Positions 56,738-64,000 of a stretch of 64,000 nucleotides of DNA are shown here, one piece after another (within the stretch, counting starts at the first letter, position 1; each line of letters opens with the position of its first letter). Made by a program: the position numbers and the translations under genes. The stretch comes from Agrostemma githago (taxonomy: Eukaryota; Streptophyta; Magnoliopsida; Caryophyllales; Caryophyllaceae), in assembly GCA_958450325.1 (NCBI GenBank), contig OY288253.1, forward strand, positions 63,488,266-63,552,265. The letters run 5' to 3'. The notes beneath the pieces were generated by a model. That model had not been told where the DNA came from. It searched no databases and was given only the letters and a program-made list of their open reading frames with translations.

Positions 56738-57649
56738 CAGTGGCGAGTCTAGGAATTGAGTTGAGGGGTGCGAAAGTAAATTAATCACCATTAGGTATGT
56801 AATGCGTCTCGATTCCGACAAATAATTCAAGTTTGTACAAAAAAGACGACGTTTGAGGCGAAAAGCGTAGTTACTATTAATAAAATAAATATTTATATTT
56901 TTCTTAAACCTTCTTTTTACGCAAAATCGTTTATATGTGAGTGTTAAAATGATGTACATGTTTAATTATATTTATAAAAAAAATCAATATAATACAATAT
57001 GTGTGTGTGTGTATAATGTTTGAAAATTATTCAGTAAATAACACAATTTCTCATATGAGACGGTCTCACGATACGGTTATTGTGAGACCTCTCACATAAG
57101 AGGAAGTACTTAAAATAATAAAATATTCCCATGTGAGAGGTCTCACAATAATCATATTGTGAGACGGTCTCATGGGAGACCAACTAAGTAAATAATACTA
57201 GTATTGTAACTATAAGCAAGAGATGATCATAATTAATGTAATCATATAAGACCGTCTTATTATAAGACTAGTCCGTTGTTCAATATAAACACAAATAAGA
57301 GTATATAAACACAAATACGAGTATCATTTAATTACTCCATAATTTCTTATATTGAGAATCACTTTTTATTGGTCTTGTCTCGGGTAAAATCGTGTCATAT
57401 AAGAGTTGATATACGAGTAGCATTATAAACTAGAACTCCATAGTTGCGAAATGCCAATATAGCCCATATGAAAGGAAAAAAAAACTTGCTACAAGAGGGA
57501 TACGAACCCAAGTCCATAGACAGCTGGGACAACCTCCCATCCATTGAACCAAGTTTAAAACTAATGATTTTTAACTACACAGAAATGTATTTATTCCAAA
57601 TTTCAGGGGTGCAACTGTACCCCATGCACCCCCGCTAGAATCCCCACTG
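56738..57649. mobile_element. Non-autonomous hAT element with perfect 8-bp target duplication
   Basis: Flanked by AAAGAGGG at 56730-56737 and 57650-57657. Ends CAGTGGCGAGTCTAG and, inverted, CAGTGGGGATTCTAG. 912 bp, no transposase. It contains a fold-back MITE and a tRNA-B-box-like GATACGAACCC near 57500. Confidence 0.92.
57049..57179. mobile_element. Fold-back MITE nested in the hAT element
   Basis: Two arms of about 54 bp (57049-57102 and 57127-57179) are inverted copies built from GAGACGGTCTCAC and GTGAGACCTCTCAC, with a 24-bp centre. Confidence 0.85.
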
Positions 57650-57657
57650 AAAGAGGG

Positions 57658-58802
57658 TGAACAAAATATGCGGGCTAAACCATAACAATTTTAATCATGG
57701 ACTAAATTGATTGAGTACAACTATTTTATGTGGGCTAACCCAACATAATCATCCAAACAAATTTTTTGTCCTAACAAGTAACTACTTGGGCTTACCAACT
57801 ACAACTAAACTTTTTTCCACAACCCAAACATTTCGATTTGGTTTTTTATTAACACTACGCGTGAGTAAAGTCGGTAAACGGAAATCTCGACATCCAAAAA
57901 TGAATTGTAAAAAAATGACAGAAGTTTGCTTAACTGATGATCTACGCAAATAAGTATTAACTTATCATCGGAAAAATAATTTGGAATTGACATTGAAAAC
58001 GCACAACACCAATAGCAACAAGTGTTCTTTTGTGTGTGGTTTGCTTTGTAATTTGATCTGATTAATATATAACATTAATCAAAAGAAATAAATGTATCTC
58101 CACTATTAGGATGCAAAAACTGTCAACGAAGAGTTGTAGAACATCAAGACGTTTATTTTAACTTATCATTTACCAAGAATCCAACTATATAACCTCTACT
58201 CTTTCACTACATTTACCACAAAAATTATATTTAGAGAAAGTTCCAAAGGATTTGAAGACATCACCCAAAAACTTTCTCAAAACTGTGGTCGTTTTTCCTA
58301 AACAAAAAATAATGTATACTCAGTTAATATATCTGCCAAAATGTATTCTCGAAAACATGTCATTCGACATATAATTAATTCTGCAGTGGAAAGTTTATGA
58401 TTTCCCGAAGATGTATTCTCGAAAACATGCCATTCAAAAACTACGAAAAGTTTATGATCTCGCGCTAAACAATTAATTCCGCAGCTGTAAATTCAGTATC
58501 TCGAGATGCATTGTATACCGAGATGATTAATTGTTGTAGTGGTCGAGATGCATTGTTCACCGAACAGTTCTAATTGTTGATTGTTGATTGCAATTAATTT
58601 AATTTGTTCAAATATTAGTAATGTTCAAATTACTAATGTTCCAATAATAGTTTTTTCTAATATCAATATTTATTTTAATGACATTTATTTTAATTTCGAG
58701 CTTGAATATTTATTTTAACTTATTAGTACGACTTTGGTTTATTTATTTATTTATATATTTATTTCTCTTGGTCCATTTCAACCCGATTTCATACATGGGT
58801 CG
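57658..58802. other. AT-rich intergenic stretch
   Basis: No gene supported. A short repeat GATGTATTCTCGAAAACATG occurs at about 58338 and 58405, and GTCGAGATGCATTGT-type copies near 58500 and 58547. Confidence 0.5.
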
Positions 58803-61449
58803 TGTAGACACCCGCATTTTGACCGGCAGGTGTCTATGGTAGTTTCCCAAAAAACACCCGATGATGATCAGACGCTAACATGCTTCTATGCGCTCGGATA
58901 CGGGCTCAAATCCATTAATCGCTGGCTAACACACTTACAGAGTACAAATCTCACAAAATCAACCTCAAATCCAGGCCCAGCGGGCCGTTTCCAATCCAAT
59001 AAGGCTAATTTGGGCCGAAACCGACTCCGGAAATAAAATCGACTTTTTGCGATTGGGTCAACCCCGGTCAAAGTCGTTTCCGAGACATGCAAAACAAACC
59101 CTCAAACATCAAAATTCCAATTCAAACACAAACCCATCAAATATCCATGGTCAAGGTCCAAAAGACTGACCCCCGCGACCCAGCTGGGCCACTCGATCGA
59201 GTGCCCCACCCACTCGATCGAGTGGGCCCTTATTCAAGCCCGACGGCTGACGCACAAGGCCACTCGACCAAGTCAGCTGCCTACTCGGTCGAGTAACCCT
59301 AAACCGGAGCCCTAACTTTTCCTATATAAGCAACCCCATGCACACATCTTGAACAACTCTTTTCACATCTTTTGGCACCTCACATTCAACCCTAATTCAC
59401 ACCTTTTACAACCCTAAGCAAATACTAAGCAATACACTAGCAAAAACCCTAAACTTAGTTTAGGAATCAACAACCCAAGCCACCATAACTTAACCTTCAT
59501 CCACCTCGAAGACTCTAGTGTTAAAGCCACGGTTACGAGTTCTAATCCGAGACAAGAACATGTAGGTTGAGGGTGTCAAAACCCCGTTTCTTCTCTTTTC
59601 TTTCTCCTTCTCGCGTCATGTCATCTTCATACGGGTCGCGTTTTTTTTTATCTATTTTATCGTTATTATCGCATCATTAATATCGATAGTACTAATATCA
59701 AAACATTAAAATACCTATCAATTTGTGTCGAGTATGAGTGATATCGGAATAAGGAAACACGAATATACAAGTGTACTGCACACAGCGTTGACGGTCGCTT
59801 GTTCCGATATCCCGATTACTTGATTATTGAGATAGGTTAACTTCAACAATAATTCTCATATCGTTCGTATCATTGTTATTATTCGCATGTCACATCGATT
59901 TCTCAAAAAAACAAACATCGTATTTCAATAAGGGTCGAAACCCATTGTCACGGATCCGACATCACAATCCCTAGGGATTTATTTCGATGTCGGAGAAGTC
60001 GAGGGAATCAAGTTATTTTTTTATTCGAGTAGGCGTCGATTTTAGATCCGATACCAATTCCATAATTGGATATCGAGTCTAACAATCAAGTCGTATGAAT
60101 TAATTAACGCGATTTGTTCATATCACGATAATTAATTTAAGGCGACTAGAATCAATTTATCCTTTTTATTTTTTACTCTAATATTCCATATCGATTCAAA
60201 TAATCGAATGTGGGATACAACGAGTATTCAAAATTAGAATCGAGCATAAATTCAGCAATATTTATATTCGGTTCAACAAAATTCGCGATTTATAAAAAAA
60301 CCAAGTCGAACATAAATTGTGCAATATTTATGCCCGATTTGGTAAAATCGTTGTAGCAAAAATCAAAAGCAATTTCAAAATCAACAATTAAATTTGCAAA
60401 CGAATTACAATTCGTACAGGGGGCACTCGACCGAGTGCCTAGCCCACTCGGTCGAGTGGCGTCCCAAAAATCGGACCAGAATGCTTTCCATGACCTCCAC
60501 TCGATCGAGTCTCACAGTGACTCGATCGAGTGGCCATGTGCTCGACCGAGTTGGTCAATAACTCGGCCGAGTATGGTCTAAAACGTGGAACAGAAACCTC
60601 TTTTCAGGGTCTACTCGATCAAGTCTACCTACCACTCGATCGAGTAGCCTCATAACGATTAACACAATAAATCGTACATTATTCTATTTTCAAAACCCGA
60701 TAGTATTTCACGACTTAGGTCAACACGTGCACAATTAATCACGTGTATACTATCTTTTCAAACCATGCATCATCTTGTACATCATTCAATTCAATTCTAT
60801 ATTTGCGCAAACCGTTATTATTCGTTATGTCATCACATCGTTACTAACGCGTTTGCTTGTTTCTTTTGTCAATTTAATTCTTGTTCGTTTATTGTACTAA
60901 ATGAACCCACATGCTAAAATTCCACTTTGACGTAGAATTAATTGCATTAAATCGACTTAGAAACCCCTTTCAATTTCTAATCACATGCCTAGGAAAACAG
61001 TGTTTGCATAAGCATTTTCCCGTTTAACTAGCGCGCGTATTGTAAGTCATTCGAATTCTTAGTAGAGGCCGCTAATGTGCGGGCGGGGTTGGGTGTCCTT
61101 TGTGGGCTTCCCAACACGTACCCTCACCCTTTACTCAGAACTTTGGTTTCCGGATGCCCGAAACCGTTGGCGCACGAGAGTCATTCAATACACAATATCC
61201 GATAATGTCGGTATTGGTATCAAATGCAAAGGGACGAGCCCAATAAACTCTGACATCGGAAATGGGCCGTATTTTGTATACGGACCACTACAAAATGGAG
61301 TGGGCTCGAATGGTTCCGAATAACCACAAAATTCGGTGGCGACTCCACATAGACCTAAATTTCAATTCGATCCATTCTCATATGGAGATTCATTCGCCTA
61401 CCCAAACCCGCGCGTGGCCGCGTCGGGGTGGACCTATGTCATGTCCACA
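58803..61449 (+). mobile_element. 5' LTR of E2
   Basis: 2647 bp, TGTAGACACCCGC to ATGTCATGTCCACA. TATA box CTATATAAG at 59322-59330. Palindrome clusters at 59189-59296 and 60425-60650. Near-identical in layout to E1, which confirms both ends. The translatable stretch at 61075-61323 is also conserved in E1 (30553-30801), simply because the LTRs are homologous. Confidence 0.93.
60425..60650. repeat. CTCGAYCGAG palindrome cluster in LTR E2
   Basis: About eight CTCGA-TCGAG type palindromes (CACTCGACCGAGTG, CACTCGATCGAGT, ACTCGGCCGAGTA), in the same order as in E1 with a few substitutions that mostly keep a CTCG/CGAG frame. Confidence 0.8.
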
Positions 61450-61452
61450 ATT

Positions 61453-61470
61453 TGGCGACTCCGCTGGGGA
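61453..61470 (+). other. Primer-binding site of E2
   Basis: TGGCGACTCCGCTGGGGA starts 3 bp after the LTR. This PBS is typical of Ogre/Tat elements and is usually assigned to a tRNA-Arg. Confidence 0.85.
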
Positions 61471-62524
61471 TTAACTGATGCGTGACTTACCATCGGCATC
61501 CTCAGGGTGAGACTCGAATAGAAATCGTTTGACAAATACAATACGCGTGTTAGTTTTACGGTTCATGCATAACCCATATTTTCCCGGGCCGGTACTGGTG
61601 ACCGACGTCCCACTATACCATTGATGTACTCCAATATGGATATGTCAAAAGGTGTCCATAGTCGATTCGAGTGGGTTTCGCGGCATGTTCTAAGCTCAAT
61701 TCGACTTAGAGAGTCCGTCCCGATCAACGTCTAGACTATGTACACTGGTATAGACCCTTCCAGACCGACCGAGACTTAGTGTAGAGCATACATGGCGTCG
61801 TTATAATGCTTGTGTGACTATGTGCTACTTGGTTTCCGAGTCGTTTTCAAAAATGTCAACTTTTCAAAAATTGCATCTTTTTCAAGATATTCATTTTTCA
61901 AAACTCGGGACATACCGAATTTAGGACTTATGATTTTACTCAAAATAGCCTATTTTCTAGCCGGTATGATGCCCAAATCAAAACTCGAACTTTCAAAACT
62001 CATGGCCCAATGACTTTTCGTCCTCTTTTTTTGGAAATTTGGGCCATTCACCGAGTCCACTCGGTCTTTTTTTCAAAAATCAATCAATTTTCAAAACTTC
62101 CCTCCTCTTAGGACTTCCCATTTTTAGCAGTGTCGGGTCATGTCTTAAGTTGTTAAGTTTCTCTAGCGTCGAAGCTCTGTCGATCTTACATCACGAGCTT
62201 CTTCCCTATCCCAGTCCGCCTTATTAGACTAAGGCAAGGCCCACCTAAGTAGGACATACTCTTACGAAGGAGGGCCCGTCAACACAATCGAGTCAAAAGT
62301 CTGGGGATGTCCCACGTGAACCTTCCTTCGAACAGGACTAGGCCCACTTGCCAAATCCTAAGGAAGGCCCACACTTCACAAGTCATCCGTCTAGGTGTCT
62401 TTCTCGAGTCATTTCCCTTTTAGTCTCGTTCGGGATGTACTTTTTATTCCGGGATTTCTGGGCTAGTTTCTGATTACGCGGTGTTCTTACAGACAGGCCA
62501 GCCACAACCCGACATCAACGCAAG
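61471..62524 (+). other. Untranslated leader of E2
   Basis: About 1.05 kb between PBS and gag with no ORF above 70 codons. Ogre elements often have an extra ORF here, and none is visible. Several TTTTCAAAA-type repeats lie at 61850-62110. Confidence 0.6.
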
Positions 62525-64000
62525 ATGGAAGAATTGAAAAATGCCCTAACCAAAATCGAGACTCAACTGACCTCCATCCTCGCTAACCAAGAAACTTTGG
62601 ACACTCGCCTGAGCACTGTAGAGAAGACGGTCCCAGTTGAAGGAGTTGATTCCACTGGGCCCATAGCCGAATTGGTCAGTGTTGTTTGCAGGCTCGAGGA
62701 GCAAGTTCACTTATCAACAAGCAACTCAATCCACTCCAAAAATGCTCGCATTTATTCACCATTGAGTAACGAGCTACCGGCTAACCTCAACTTAACGGGA
62801 ATTCCTATGTTTGAGGGTACCGAAGACCCGGTCCATCATATCCGGGCCTTCAAAGACTTCATGGCAGTCAAAGGGGTAAAGTCCGCCATGTTCAAGCACC
62901 TATTCCCTTCCTCCTTGGAGAAGCATCCCAGGGCCTGGTTCTACAGGCTCGATCCCAAGAAATACAAGACTTGGGATGATGTGGCGACCGAATTTGCTCG
63001 GAACTACGCTGATAACACTGAAATCCAGACTACAATGCGTACTCTAGAGGTAATGGCTCAAGAGCCCAAAGAAGGGTTCACAAAATATCTGCAAAGGTGG
63101 AGGGCTGAGAGTGTGAAGCTGGTTGATAAGCCCGGCGAGAAGGCCCTAGTGGAAGCCTTCGTCAAAAATCTACTCCCATCCTACCGGGTCCATCTCCGGT
63201 ATGCTATCATCCCAAACTTCGCTGTCCTTACTGAAATGGGCACGAGAATCGAGGATGACTTGAGACTAGAGAGCCAGACTAAGGCCTCTACCAAAGGCTA
63301 TCAAGGGGCGAGTTCATCTACGATCAAGCCCACACCTGCAGTTGCAACTCGCAGCATCTTTGACGAGGTAAACCTGCTGGACACCTCATCTAAAAAGAAT
63401 GCACCAAATCGGGTATTCACAGATATAGGGACTACCTATACTTATGCCTTGCAAAGGCTATCTTCAAAGGGCCTGATCCAGCCGATAGGCCCAACTGCAG
63501 AACCTCCAGTAGAAAAGAGTCCCAAAACTTACAATGCCCAAGGCTACTGTCAGTATCACCGGGGTAACGGGCATGATACTGAAAAGTGTTGGAGGTTAAA
63601 GCACCTGATCCAAGATCTTATCGAGAGCGGGAAAATCCCGTTGCCCGGAGACAAGCTGAGCAACAAAGAAAACCCGTTCAGCGCCCATGCTATATTCACA
63701 GGGGAAGTAGTCGACTGTTCTCACCTCATCTCTCCCTATATCCCACAAATCAACGGGATATGGTTCGACGACGAGGATGATGTGTACTTAACCAAAGGGG
63801 AAGCTGTCCCCATCACCCTTGAGGAGGTCCGAAAGGCTAAGTCCAAAGCCTTAGCCACCAATCACCTCGCCGCAGCTGGGCGTTCCATTCCTATATCCGT
63901 CACTGAACCTGCCAGGACGGAACCTACCCTTGAAGAACCGAGCACTGACACGGCTCTGGTCCAACAAATGAAGAGGGTCCGAGCTGATCTAACCATATGG
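62525..64000 (+). CDS. Gag (start of gag-pol) of E2, partial at window edge
   Basis: The ATG at 62525 (MEELKNALTKIETQLTSILA) opens 492 codons with no stop up to the last base. An N-terminal coiled-coil-like stretch is followed by the gag core: PMFEGTEDPVHHIRAFKDFM, HPRAWFYRLDPKKYKTWDDV, FARNYADNTEIQTTMRTLEV and FTKYLQRWRAESVKLV. A zinc knuckle variant CQYHRGNGHDTEKC (C-X2-H-X4-H-X4-C) sits near residue 345, the form usual in Tat/Ogre elements instead of CCHC. A linker towards protease follows. Unlike the other retroelement genes in this window, it has no break, so E2 may be young. Codon use is more GC-rich than the surroundings. Confidence 0.92.
   Translation, partial: MEELKNALTKIETQLTSILANQETLDTRLSTVEKTVPVEGVDSTGPIAELVSVVCRLEEQVHLSTSNSIHSKNARIYSPLSNELPANLNLTGIPMFEGTEDPVHHIRAFKDFMAVKGVKSAMFKHLFPSSLEKHPRAWFYRLDPKKYKTWDDVATEFARNYADNTEIQTTMRTLEVMAQEPKEGFTKYLQRWRAESVKLVDKPGEKALVEAFVKNLLPSYRVHLRYAIIPNFAVLTEMGTRIEDDLRLESQTKASTKGYQGASSSTIKPTPAVATRSIFDEVNLLDTSSKKNAPNRVFTDIGTTYTYALQRLSSKGLIQPIGPTAEPPVEKSPKTYNAQGYCQYHRGNGHDTEKCWRLKHLIQDLIESGKIPLPGDKLSNKENPFSAHAIFTGEVVDCSHLISPYIPQINGIWFDDEDDVYLTKGEAVPITLEEVRKAKSKALATNHLAAAGRSIPISVTEPARTEPTLEEPSTDTALVQQMKRVRADLTIW

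Larger units (their letters stand above)
58803..64000 (+). mobile_element. Tat/Ogre-like Ty3/gypsy retrotransposon E2 (3' part outside window)
   Basis: 5' LTR 58803-61449, PBS 61453-61470, a leader of about 1 kb and an open gag reaching the window edge. A very long LTR, this PBS and a CHHC-type knuckle point to the Tat/Ogre lineage. Confidence 0.85.

Overview
This window looks like repeat-dominated nuclear DNA from a flowering plant, most likely a eudicot. A Caryophyllales species is possible, but that is a weak guess from overall repeat style. The evidence is Athila/Tat-type and chromovirus-type LTR retrotransposons, plant tRNA primer-binding sites, a MULE carrying a plant-mobile-domain gene and an OTU domain, Stowaway, Tourist, hAT and Helitron elements, and one intron-containing group IId WRKY gene. 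There are no bacterial operons. The WRKY gene on the minus strand at 49334-50797 is the only convincing intact host gene.

Layout. 1-24488 is a nest of LTR retrotransposons, all on the minus strand. A copia-like, apparently non-coding element F (5' LTR 23785-24488, remnant of its 3' LTR at 17147-17226) is split by an Athila-like element B (5' LTR 15270-17146). B is split after its RNase H by Athila element A (5' LTR 9260-10504, gag to ATHILA-type ORF at 1288-9133). A is cut at 1279 by the LTR of a third family, C, which runs off the left edge. A small hAT element (20804-21541) sits in F. 24489-34076 is a second mosaic. It holds a duplicated block with a decayed RT fragment. One copy of the block was entered by a Ty3/gypsy element D (25625-31953), whose protease region was in turn entered by a solo LTR of a Tat/Ogre-like family E (27437-30927, containing a 200-N gap). 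The other copy received a MULE-like MITE and a Tourist MITE. 34077-48424 is a large MULE with terminal inverted repeats. It carries a plant-mobile-domain pseudogene (+) converging on a MULE transposase-OTU pseudogene (-). A chromovirus-like solo LTR (41865-48102) sits in its right arm and itself contains a smaller MULE-like element with a complete small Helitron, Stowaway MITEs and a 66-bp minisatellite.

48425-58802 holds the WRKY gene and AT-rich intergenic DNA with MITEs, a SINE, two hAT elements with perfect 8-bp target duplications, and a probable copia LTR (about 53771-55760). From 58803 a second E element runs to the window edge with its 5' LTR, PBS and an open gag.

Most retroelement and MULE genes are broken by frameshifts and stop codons. 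Many of the stops fall where the family normally has glutamine (CAA/CAG to TAA/TAG), which fits deamination of methylated, silenced DNA. The most unusual signal is at 55382-55572: seven or eight consecutive mini-hairpins with different stem sequences that are always self-complementary, six of them around a nearly constant 8-nt loop. Related palindrome clusters, some with compensatory changes, occur in the LTRs of four unrelated retrotransposon families here.
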